Assembly: GCA_014904845.1 (NCBI GenBank)
Contig: MU119560.1
Location: 1-38,099, forward strand
DNA: 38,099 nucleotides
Reading direction: 5' to 3'
DNA from: Acephala macrosclerotiorum
Lineage: Eukaryota > Ascomycota > Leotiomycetes > Helotiales > Mollisiaceae
Numbering within the stretch: the first letter of the stretch is position 1; every line of letters begins with the position of its first letter. This document shows, one piece after another, positions 24,204 to 32,480 of the stretch. Below the pieces are notes generated by a model. It was not told where the DNA came from. It made no database searches and worked only from the letters and a program-made list of their open reading frames with translations. Made by a program: the position numbers and the translations under genes.

Positions 24204-24449
24204 CTATCGCGACTGCCAACGCGCTGTCTCGCTACCAAATACTAGAAGGAAATCTGATCGTGAACCAGTCGCCGTCACGTGTTGTAATGCTTGACCGATC
24301 AGGCCAGACTTGGGGGAATTCCCCCAAACCCGGTGTTTATAACCTCCGAGCCAATCGGAAGCCCTACTCCCGAAAACACCGAAAATATCGAAAAACACCA
24401 AAAACACTAAAACAACAACTACACGTCCCTCTTTCCAATGCTGTCCTTT
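24204..24449 (-). pseudogene. Conserved in-frame extension after the apparent Pol stop
   Basis: After the TAA at 24450-24452 the same reading frame stays open for about 80 codons, to TAG at 24204-24206. It reads VFFDIFGVFGSRASDWLGGY and further on HVTATGSRSDFLLVFGSE. Copy A has the same frame at 7715-7921 and copy B a more damaged version ending at 18928. The start-like codon is GTG here and ATG in A, both derivable from GGTG, so an independent start is unlikely. The preceding stop is TAA in C and TGA in A and B, consistent with a lost TGG. A C-terminal domain of Pol is the simplest reading; function unknown. Confidence 0.5.
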
Positions 24450-25091
24450 TTAACAACCGCTCTCCTCGCTATTCTCGTTTTCGTCGACTAATTCCTGGGC
24501 TTCGGGACGTTGTACCCATCCCTGTACTTTGACATTAAGGCGATTAGTACTAACGAGCGACTCAAGTACTTTATTAGCGTTGGATTTGGTCATAACATTA
24601 ACTGGATTACTATTCCCAGTAATCCATTGAATTTTTGAGAGTTCTTTGCGTTTATACGATTGTTTGATGGCTATAATATCGATCATGAGACGCTTCTCTT
24701 TAGTAGTGCCGAGTTTGATCATGCACTCGTAGAAAGAAAAAAAATCGATGCAAATAACTACGAGAACTGGGTTCAACCCGAGTCGCTTTATGATAAAGTC
24801 AAGGGTAATAGAAATCGAGATTTCTATGTCGATTTCTGTTGTTATTGCGTATAGCTCAGAAGCTAAAACAGCACGAGTAACTCTTTTGCACTTCGTTGAG
24901 CTCCAGTGGAGTAAATTGCCCCGCAAGTCGAATTGTCCATCGCTATAAGTCTCATTGCCAAAAACGACGACATATTCGATCTGCGAATTGAGATTCTCAT
25001 TCATAGCAAAGGAGTCGTCCACAAAGACGAAGAGTTTCGTTGAATGTAAGTCCAGACAAAGGAACCGGAGCCCACGGTCGAGATTGTCCAT
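24450..25091 (-). pseudogene. RNase H segment of copia C (213 codons open)
   Basis: This is the RNase H of the Pol polyprotein, which degrades the RNA strand during reverse transcription. Motifs in order are FVDDSFA (Asp25/26), ASELYA (Glu79), ICIDFFSF (Asp116), KRLMID (133-138) and QWITGNSNPVNVMTK near 155-169, the copia-type end of the domain, with Asn where this family type usually has Asp. The ATG at 25091 is internal. The segment follows the reverse transcriptase segment after two stops near 25095 and 25140. The C-terminus after about residue 185 is acidic. Confidence 0.88.
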
Positions 25092-25142
25092 CTGCTATTG
25101 TAGTCGCTTATTCAGCGCTGCAATTTGCTTTTTTTCGGGATG

Positions 25143-25745
25143 TTAGTATTGAGCTGCCGCCGATATGTCGTACGCAACTTCCGGTTGGCAGATAGAACTA
25201 ATGTATACTCCCCGAGCACGTTGCTCGAGGTACGTCTGCTTGTAGAAGTCTGATTTCAGATCAATTAGATTTAAGCGCTTACTTTGCTCTTTTTGCGAAA
25301 GCACAATCCCATTTCCGATCTCATCCATTGCTAGCTTGCATCCGTTGAACAGCAGAGGAGTATTCGGCGTGAGGGACTCTATAGACTTAATTAACAGCTT
25401 GGCCTTTTGCAACTCAGAGTCCTCTAATTCCACAAAGGTTTGATCTCTTAGAATGAGCGTATCGTCGGTTTGTATGCCGACTATCCCGAATAGAGTATAG
25501 TTACTTTTCGTAATAAATAGGCAGGGATCGAAAATTGAAGGTTCTATCGAGAGTTTGTCTCTGTGGTAAGTACTATACGTCCTATACCAGTGCATTCCCG
25601 CTTCCGGGACTCCGTAGAAGGGCTTAATCACCTTGAAAACGACGTCCGATAAAAGCTCATTTGTCATTTCCTTCGAAGACCTGGCGAAAATAACACGTGT
25701 TAGTAGAATTGTTGATTGTACGTATACTTGGATAATGTCTCTCAA
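25143..25745 (-). pseudogene. Reverse transcriptase segment of copia C (200 codons open)
   Basis: This is the palm part of the copia-type reverse transcriptase, which copies element RNA into cDNA in the particle. PFYGVPEAGMHWY (42-54) corresponds to the usual LYGLKQAPRAWY block, and FDPCLF precedes the catalytic box. The box reads GIQTDDTLIL (92-95 for QTDD), with Gln in place of the usual Tyr before the two aspartates. Copy A has QTDD as well. The C-terminus (RARGVYISSICQPEVAYDIS) matches the connection region before RNase H. The ATG at 25745 is internal; the fingers lie upstream to about 26162. Confidence 0.88.
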
Positions 25746-25946
25746 GTAAAGACTAATCCTCTTGGATTTGAGAAATGGAGTTAAAGCGACGATAATTCGT
25801 TGATTGACGCGCTAAATGGTCGGGGATTGAATCAATACTGTCTTCTTACTTTTATCGTTGAATATTTAAATCACAAAACGAGATTTCTCGTATAGAGTTA
25901 CCGTTTCTATGCTTTTGACCTCGTTTACTAGTCTTAAGTCGAAGAT

Positions 25947-26162
25947 TTATTGATTGTTAATCTCTTTCGAGTTATTGGAAATCAATTTAAAGACTCTTTT
26001 CGCGATTAGTTTATCAATTTCCTTCTTATAAGAAACTGCGAACGGATCGCCTGGGGTAATAATAATCCCTTTTGCGCGAAGGTCCATAGACAATTGCTTA
26101 TTCCTAGTCTTTTTCTCGATCAAATAAACTTCGAAAACTTTTACATTTATACAAATTGTCAT
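25947..26162 (-). pseudogene. Reverse transcriptase fingers segment of copia C
   Basis: Open 71-codon piece in the Pol phase. It contains KKEIDKLIAKRVFKLI, which matches the amino-terminal block of copia reverse transcriptases (the Lys-Glu-Leu-Asp and Phe positions). A stop at 25944-25949 separates it from the palm segment. The copy B counterpart is 20567-20794 and the copy A counterpart lies around 6030-6170. Confidence 0.75.
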
Positions 26163-26399
26163 GTAAATGTGTTCATTGGAACTGGGAACGTAGAAAGAGA
26201 TTTCTACTGCAATTCGAGATGGGCGTGGGTTCTTTTTCGGAGTATACGGGGTTTTCTCGGTCGAGCGGAGTAAATCAAATATGTTTTCCCCTGTTCTCGG
26301 ACTTTTTTTAGAGGGGTTTGATTCTGGGTTTAGATTCTTTGGTAAATTTTCTTTTAATGAATAATCTTCTAGTTGTTTTTCGAGTTGCTCGGGGTCTTA

Positions 26400-27224
26400 G
26401 TAGAATAGTTTTACTATAGTACTACGGAAACTCTTTGGTCCATTTGGCAATTGTAATTGATATATTTTTCTATCTACTGCCAAAAGCGTGTACAGTTTTC
26501 TCTATTTTTTGCTTTCTCTTCAAATAAGTACGTTTGAATTTAGAGGTAAATCGGTCAAGTAATGGTTCCGTGGACCATTTTTTATCCGTAGAACGTTATT
26601 GATTTGGCGAATAGCGTGACATTCTCGGATCGCGGTTATTGCACTTTTTATCGCTTTAATTCTGGCGGCAATTGATACTGCAAGCACGTCTTATTGTAAT
26701 ATTCGAAAGTAAACGTTGAAAACAAAAAGTGTAGAAATAATGTCGTTCGATTTCGCCGTACCGTTAACTGCTTTAATCGCCATTTGAAATCGCTTTTCTT
26801 TTTGCAAATCGGGGAATTCTCGAAGTAGTATATTATACGTACGTTTCAATGGAGCGTAGTACTTTTTTATTAGATTAATCGAATTGTGAGTCTTTATCGA
26901 TATAATCTTTGAGTCGATGTTTATACTTTTAGCGTTATCGCGGAATTCCTTAGAGTTGAAATTCGTTTCGGGGTTATGAATAGCAAATGTCGGTGGTCCA
27001 AGGTAAACGTCGATCCAGTACACTCGAAAAGCGTTTTATGCTTCTTTTATCGATATATCTACAAAGAATCTCGCGGCTTGAAATGCTATAGTCTCGTTTA
27101 CGACCTGGAGTACTGACTTCCCGTCGATTCACAATACGTCTAAATAAACGGAGTAATTGAAATCATAGTCGTCGCGCAGTGTAAACTTAAAACGATCGAG
27201 GGATTTACTATTTATTTGATATTG
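26400..27224 (-). pseudogene. Integrase core of copia C, catalytic residues changed
   Basis: Integrase inserts the cDNA into the genome. The frame runs from the zinc region into the core (FKFTLRDDYDFNYSVYLDVL, with the first Asp kept). The open piece 26691-27023 covers YWIDVYLGPP to the C-terminal helix. The second Asp is Asn (codon 26973-26975, IHNPETNF) and the Glu is Lys (codon 26865-26867, NLIKKYY). Copies A and B keep this Glu. The two Cys of the zinc site read Tyr at the segment start (RFY-stop-QYQ). All these changes are G to A. Confidence 0.8.
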
Positions 27225-28070
27225 CTAATAGAATCTCGTTATCTTTTTAATTTTTTCGAAGTTCGTGGGATGTTCTCCACGCTCTAGTACTCGCGCGAAT
27301 CTGGCGGTCGATGAGTGTTCGAAACGCTTATGCAATCGTTTGAGTTTCGTTTCAATCAAGTAGCAAATAGTGAGATCGGCCTTTGCCGTAGAAACCTCAC
27401 AACTGCTATAAACCAAGTTCTCGAGTAAGTTAAACAGTATCCAAGGATGTTCAAACGCTCTAATAATAGGCGTACGCCGTTTATCTCGAATAAGTACGTT
27501 ATTAAGGTTGTCGAATTTAACTCGTAGTCTGTCCATATCTTGAAAGCACAGTAGGAAAGGCACGTTTGCTGGGACCACGTGAAACGTAATACGTCCAATT
27601 GGCGTGTTGACGTCGATAGTCCCAAGAGATAAAGTTTCGTCGATTTCAAACTTGATTACTGTTTCTCCAATTTTAAATCCGTCCAATTTAACGTTTCGAA
27701 TCCGTTGGAGAGTCAGGTACTGGCCTTCGCCGGCAGTCGATCGTTGGACGGCGCTAGTATCGATCATAATACCCATAAAAACGTCTGATATATAGCGGCT
27801 CGTCAAATACGTTTCTGTATTAGTGGACATTGAAAGCGGTTTCGACTGCATTGCAATACTCGATATCGTATAATAAATTGACTGGCGATCGAGTAATTCG
27901 ATGATTCTAAGTTTATCAACCGTGCCGTGGGATGTTATAAAGTAATTGGTCGATCGCGTGACATCGTTTCTGTGTAAATCTCTTTCCCTGGCAAGTTCAA
28001 CGACGAATTGTTCGTATTCCTCAGCGATATCGAGGTTTAGTTCTTCGAACTCAATCACGAACTGAATCAT
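27225..28070 (-). pseudogene. Protease and pre-integrase segment of copia C (281 codons open)
   Basis: This is the longest surviving frame. It starts in the linker after the Cys knuckle. The retropepsin-like site is IMIDTSAVQRSTAGEGQY, with Asp104-Thr-Ser; copy A has DTG, so Gly was changed to Ser (GGC to AGC, 27753-27755). The pre-integrase zinc motif begins with LHKRFEH (His247, His252) near the end. The ATG at 28070 is internal: upstream codons in the same phase extend to a TAG near 28131, made by RIP from TGG or CTG context. Together with Gag this belonged to one polyprotein. Confidence 0.85.
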
Positions 28071-28117
28071 CTTATTTTTGTCGAACGGTCTCGACTTCTT
28101 AAAGTCGTCGTACGCTC

Positions 28118-28130
28118 TTTTTTCTTTTTT
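28118..28130 (-). other. Homopolymer frameshift between Gag and Pol in copia C
   Basis: On the element strand two A6 runs are separated by G. Copy A has one base fewer over the same interval (near 3993-4010) and keeps Gag and Pol in one phase, while in C the Gag pieces are in a different phase from the Pol pieces. The one-base gain is the only visible indel that breaks the frame of C. Confidence 0.7.
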
Positions 28131-29655
28131 CTAGCGTATAGCGAGTATTCCAACAATTCGAGTTTTTACAGACGAAGTATTTCTTTCCGTTTTAATATGT
28201 TGTCGATTTTTTGTAATTAGTTTGGTCGCTATACCGAGTACTTTTACTATGATATTTACGGTTTGCGAAGTATAATCCGGTCATGTCTCGATAGGCTTTT
28301 TTTTTTTCGACTATAAAAGTTTTAAAAACTGTTTCCATTTTCGCTTGGAGTAAAATCGCGTTGCGGACGTTTTCGTATGTCGCTTGGAAGTTCGGTGAGG
28401 GTCGAAGGAGCGCCTGGTGGTACTCTAGTACGCTTCGGCAAGCGTGGTAGAATTTGTCCCGTATAATAGTTTCTATTCGCATGTTCGGACGTAGGTCAAA
28501 CTGTTTCTGGATCAGTCCTTGGCGCAGTATCTCGAAGTATTCGAGGGTCGTTTTGTTTGGATTTTGCGCTCGAATTAACGCGAGTATAACCGTGTTCTAC
28601 CAATTGAGTATCCTGTTCCGACGTTTTTCGATCTCGAAGTTCGATCTTACAATTTCAATCATTTTGTCGAAGGGCAAACCTTTCCCAGCGAGCTTCTGGT
28701 AATAGAACTCGTTAGCCTTGTCGACAAACATAGTCGAGAACGCGTTACGGTAGTTCTCAGGTCTAACGCCTATTTTCGGACATAAGTCTTCGAATACTCG
28801 TATAGATATATCCAATGAGTCTTCTCTTTCGTAGTATTTAAACTTGTCGTCGTAAATTTTCATAAAAATAATTAATTCTTTATCGAGACTGGGTATTACT
28901 TGATTCTCGCGATCGAAATTGTATATTAATCGATTAGAATTTTTTGGTAGTTTTTCAACTTCTGGTAATGGTGGAAATGACGGGTTTTATTTCGAGTTCT
29001 CGTTCTTTGGCGGCAAATCTAGTAATAATGTCTTATTGCGCTCTTAGAATTGTTTTTGGAGTATCGTACGTTCGAGTAGCGTCGTTTGCTCTATAAAAAG
29101 TCTTGTGGCAAGTCTTGGTAATTGAGGAGAGGGGTTCGAAGGTGCTAATGTTATCTTTTTAATCTTCTCGATAGGAATAGTAGAAAACGCTAGCTTTCGA
29201 ACCTGCTCTGTCTCTGGATCGACTATATTTTTCCATGAATTGAAGTTTTTTGCCAAGCTCATTTCTACAATTTTTTCATGCGACTACTTTGATTATCCCT
29301 CCTCATTTACGATATCTACCAATACTTTTAAAACTTTAGTAAATCGTCTTTCCGATATCTATACTCCGTTCATTCGCAACGCCTTATGTAGCTTTCTTTT
29401 CGTGTTTTCGTCTATTTTTTTCTCAAATATTTCCTCTGTTTATTCTGGAAATACTTCTCCATATTCTATCCATAATCCATAGTCCCGATCACTTCTCGCC
29501 TTGAAACTCTATATCCATTTCAATGTGTATTGTATCGAATCGAAAGATAGAAAAAGTGGTGGAAGAGTCTTTCCCTGATCAAAATCGTACTCTGAAAGAA
29601 TGTAATCGTGCTCTCGGAGAACATTTTATCGAGTCGTATCGTGCCCAGTAAACAT
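28131..29655 (-). pseudogene. Gag of copia C
   Basis: Gag forms the intracellular particle that packages the element RNA. The inferred start is ATG at 29653-29655 (MFTGHDTT), which is ATA in copies A, B and E. Open pieces are 29044-29262, 28597-28863 and 28192-28482; between and before them at least eight stops occur, most where copy A keeps a sense codon. Near the end a Cys motif reads YFVCKNSNCWNTRYT (around 28140-28180), a knuckle variant typical of fungal copia Gag, without the usual Gly-His. There is a TAA inside the motif's upstream linker, where copy A has CAA. The Gag phase differs from the Pol phase here because of the frameshift at 28118-28130. Confidence 0.78.
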
Positions 29656-29695
29656 ATTAGTTCGACGAGTCTTCGTATTGGGCTCGTGAGAATTG

Positions 29696-29716
29696 TTTTT
29701 TTTTTTTTTTTTTTTT
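29696..29716 (-). repeat. Poly(A) tract in the leader of copia C, about 21 bases
   Basis: Read as T on the + strand. It lies about 40 bases upstream of the inferred Gag ATG, as in copy A, where the run is twice as long. Confidence 0.9.
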
Positions 29717-30010
29717 GGTATTGTCCAACAAATTACAATAAAATACTCGTTGTTAATACGCGATAGAGCGTGGAGTAGAGGATCAACCAGTTTTAGGCCG
29801 GGGAAAACAAGGCGGGCATGGGATCGCAATATCCTTTGGAGATCTGGTAGTTTCTTTTAGTACAAACAAAAACTACTTTCTTTTACGTTCAATTGAATTA
29901 GTAGATTGCGTACAATCTGGGTTTTCTTGTTCGATCGATTTTATTCAATTGCTACTTCTTCGTAAGTAATCTTACTACTCTGTAATCGAACGAATTCAAC
30001 CACTAATCAG
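29717..30010 (-). other. Leader region of copia C, non-coding
   Basis: The region from the LTR to the poly(A) tract has no conserved protein. A frame at 29626-29829 spans it but is not kept as a protein in the other copies and runs through the poly(A). Leader landmarks shared by A, B and C are a GATCGATCGA block near 29930 and a TTACGCGATAG-type block near 29755. Confidence 0.55.
29991..30002 (-). promoter_or_regulatory. Candidate primer-binding site of copia C
   Basis: TGGTTGAATTCG starts eight bases after the 5' LTR end on the - strand. TGG fits the CCA end of a tRNA, but I cannot match the rest to a particular tRNA. Confidence 0.33.
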
Positions 30011-30239
30011 TATTAAAACGTTCGAGGACAAATCACGAAATATTAAGATCTTAGTCTGGTGTCAATGATTCAATTCTATCTACCTCTTCTCAGAAGGAGC
30101 ATCTTTCTACCTATATAATTAAACAGAGTAAACGTAAAATTAAAAAGTGGACGCTAGGGCAACTGTTGCCAAGGGCAATAGAGATCACAGCTAAGATCAT
30201 CTAGTCGATCGCCTAAGCGATCACATGATTGAACCGACA
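30011..30239 (-). repeat. 5' LTR of copia C
   Basis: 229 bp, collinear with the 3' LTR at 23910-24138 without indels. About 22 transitions separate the two. The hairpin GATCGCTTAGGCGATC and the TATA-like box are intact. Confidence 0.95.
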
Positions 30240-30244
30240 ATTTT
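30240..30244. repeat. Target-site duplication of copia C, right copy
   Basis: ATTTT, identical to 23905-23909. It also marks where copy B resumes. Confidence 0.85.
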
Positions 30245-30690
30245 ACTTTTAAATCGATTGTATTTTTCTATGAATTGAAATTTTTTACTAAACTCATTTT
30301 TATAATCTCTTTATACGATCACTTTAATTGTTTTTTTTCATTTGCAATATTTACTAATACTTTTAAAACTTTAATAAATCGTTTTTTCGATATTTATATT
30401 TCGTTTATTTGTAACGTTTTATATAATTTTCTTTTCGTATTTTCGTTTATTCTTTTTTCAAATATTTTCTTTGTTTATTCTGAAAATACTTTTTTATATT
30501 CTACTCATAATTCATAGTTTTGATTATTTCTCGTTTTAAAATTTTGTATTTATTCTAATATATATTATATCGAATCAAGAAATAGAAAAAGTAATAAAAA
30601 AGTTTTTTTTTGATCAAAGTCGTACTCTAAAAAAATGTAATTATACTCTCGAAAAACATTTTATTAAATCGTATTATACTCAATAAATAT
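30240..30690 (-). pseudogene. Gag-Pol pseudogene of copia B, 5' part
   Basis: This is the amino-terminal Gag part of copy B, cut from the rest by copy C. It aligns with about 29215-29655 of C and 2471-2900 of A. The start position is ATA (30688-30690) in place of ATG. The coding frame has many stops. The + strand open frame at 30275-30517 is its antisense and not a gene. Confidence 0.75.
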
Positions 30691-30805
30691 ATTAATTTAA
30701 TAAGTTTTCATATTAAATTCGTAAAAATTGTTTTTTTTTTTTTTTTTTTTTAATAAATATATTAATTCAATAAATCTTTATATTAAATTCATAAAAATTT
30801 TTTTT
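30682..30805 (-). repeat. Tandem duplication with poly(A) tract in the leader of copia B
   Basis: A unit containing the start-codon region and the A run (30682-30751, with 21 T on the + strand at 30731-30751) is followed by a second shorter unit (30752-30805, with about 8 T). Copies A, C and E have one unit only. Slippage or unequal repair at the poly(A) run would produce it. Confidence 0.75.
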
Positions 30806-31099
30806 AATATTATTCAACAAATTACAATAAAGTACTTATTATTAATACGTAATAAAACGTAAAATAAAGAATTAATTAATTTTAAATCGAGAAAAATAAA
30901 ATAAGCGTAAAATCGTAATATTTTTTAAAAATTTAATAATTTCTTTTAATACAAACAAAAACTATTTTTTTTTACGTTCAATTGAATTAATAAATTACGT
31001 ACAATTTAAGTTTTTTTATTCGATCGATTTTATTCAATTGCTGTTTCTTCGTAAATAATTTTATTATTTTGTAATCGAACGAGTTCAATTACTGATTAG

Positions 31100-31327
31100 T
31101 ATTAAAACGTTCAAAGACAAATTACGAAATACTAAGATTTTAATCTAGTATTAATAATTCAATTTTATTTGTTTTTTTTCGAAAGAAATATCTCTTTATT
31201 TATATAATTAAATAAAGTAAACGTAAGATTAAAAAATGGACACTAAAACAATTGTTGCCAAGGGCAATAAAGATTATAATTAGATCATCTAATCGATCGC
31301 TTAAGCGATCACATGATTGAATCGACA
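31100..31327 (-). repeat. 5' LTR of copia B
   Basis: 228 bp, matching 18635-18862. Its - strand sequence starts TGTCGATTCAATCATGTGATCGC, so the outer end is intact, while the inner end is RIPed to CGTTTTAATA. Confidence 0.9.
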
Positions 31328-31332
31328 ATTTT
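31328..31332. repeat. Target-site duplication of copia B, right copy
   Basis: ATTTT, partner of GTTTT at 18630-18634. Confidence 0.65.
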
Positions 31333-31346
31333 TAAAATTTATAAAA

Positions 31347-32110
31347 AATATTAAAAAAAAATTTTATATGCTAATTAATTGCCAATGGTACTAGCGATTT
31401 GCCAGTAGTGCGCACTACGCAATAATTGTATGTTTAAAACTTTGGCGTTTAATAATAATCGATTAATAAATAAATTTAAATCTATGAGAATATTAAAACT
31501 TTCGATTCTCGGCGACTGCAAACGACTGCGCGCGACTTTTATATAATTACATTTAATCAATTGAATTACTCAGTTTTTAAATATTTCAATTTAAATTCTT
31601 AATATTGAATAGTTTGCGCAATTACTCGTATATTAGACCGATTTTTTTACGCGCGTAAACTTTGTTTAAATCGATCGATTCTACGATCAGATTTTAAATA
31701 GTATTAATATTTTCAATTTTTATTTTTATTTATTTGTATAATTTATAAAACGATTAAAATCTATTGATCGAATAAAGCGCGATCGTTAATTTCTTAATAA
31801 AAAATACTAAAATTTAATAGTTCTCAATTTTGTAATTTAATATTTTAATGTGCATTTAACAAATTTACTTGAAATTCTTATAATAGATTAAATAAATATT
31901 ATAAATTATAAATTTCAAATATTTAAATATTTAATCGTAAGTCGATATTATTAGTAATATTTTAATACTATTGGTATCGAATTAGCGCTATTGGTACTAG
32001 ATCAAAATAATTAGTAGCGCTAATAATCGACTAATTTACTATTGGCTCGCTAATAACGCTACTAGCGCACGTGTCTTTCGATAAAACGATTAACAAAAAA
32101 TATTTTTTTC
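31347..32110 (-). mobile_element. R1 inverted-repeat element, uninterrupted copy
   Basis: Reverse complement of 1421-1863 joined to 8221-8683, without copia A and without the 136-base R2 block. Core between the TGCTAAT-type words is 31369-32095, about 727 bp. It keeps C and G in many contexts (for example 31371-31420 and 31500-31540) and is less RIPed than its flanks. An open frame at 31375-31560 is not kept in the other copy, so R1 is taken as non-coding. It gives the empty site that proves the A insertion. Confidence 0.6.
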
Positions 32111-32290
32111 GATGAATTATTCGAAAGTAATAATATTTATTATAAAATTAATAAAAAAAAAAAAATTTAAATAGAATTAAAAATTTTAATCGATATTTAA
32201 TTAATTTAAAAACGTTTTTACGAAATTATTATTATTATTAATATTCGATTTAAAAAAAAATTTCAATAAAAACAAATATATTAAATTTTA
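32111..32290. other. AT-rich spacer between R1 and copia E
   Basis: Nothing recognisable. Residual C and G are again mostly CpG. Confidence 0.6.
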
Positions 32291-32295
32291 TTATT
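32291..32295. repeat. Target-site duplication of copia E, left copy
   Basis: TTATT, identical to 37802-37806. In sequence this AT-rich a five-base match has limited weight alone, but it sits exactly at both LTR ends. Confidence 0.65.
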
Positions 32296-32480
32296 TATTA
32301 ATACGTTTGAAAATAAATTACAAAATATTAAAATTTTAATTTAATATTAATAATTAAATTTTATTTGCTTTTTTTAAAAAAAATATTTATTTATTTATAT
32401 AATTAAATAAAATAAATATTAAAATAATTATTATTAAAAATAATAAAAATTAAAATTAAAATTATTTAATTAAATCAATA
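32296..32480 (-). repeat. 3' LTR of copia E, degraded
   Basis: About 185 bp, matched by TATTAATACG at one end, the TATATAATTAAATAAA block and TAAATCAATA at the other. Two internal blocks, including the hairpin, are deleted. Confidence 0.75.

Larger units (their letters stand above)
23910..30239 (-). mobile_element. Ty1/copia copy C, youngest and best preserved, nested in copy B
   Basis: 6330 bp between perfect ATTTT duplications. The two 229-bp LTRs differ by about 22 transitions and no transversions or gaps. All copia domains are present on the - strand, with the longest surviving frames in the window (213, 200 and 281 codons). It is still dead: Gag has several stops, a one-base frameshift separates Gag from Pol, and protease and integrase active-site residues have changed. 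Its lower mutation level and its position inside B make it the latest insertion. Confidence 0.96.
18635..31327 (-). mobile_element. Ty1/copia copy B, full length, split by copy C
   Basis: The 3' portion is 18635-23909 and the 5' portion 30240-31327, both on the - strand. The Gag sequence that stops at 23909 resumes at 30240 exactly where the homologous sequence of copy C continues near 29215, and the interruption carries the ATTTT duplication of C. Without C the element is about 6.36 kb, close to A and C. It is more mutated than A or C but much less than E. No frame longer than about 75 codons survives. Confidence 0.92.

Noticed and set aside
24128..24532. 134-codon + strand frame over the end of copia C
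   Set aside because: It is antisense to the LTR, polypurine tract and Pol extension. Copy A has no corresponding long frame on that strand.
24660..25146. + strand frames over RNase H of copia C
   Set aside because: Shadows of the Pol frame, and the matching - strand shadows appear over copy A at 7177-7596.
29626..29829. 67-codon frame in the leader of copia C as a separate gene
   Set aside because: It runs through the unstable poly(A) tract, and its first part is not kept in copies A or B. Only its last residues, from MFTGHDTT, belong to Gag.
31375..31560. 61-codon frame inside R1
   Set aside because: It is not conserved in the other R1 copy, which has an extra 136 bases and other sequence there.
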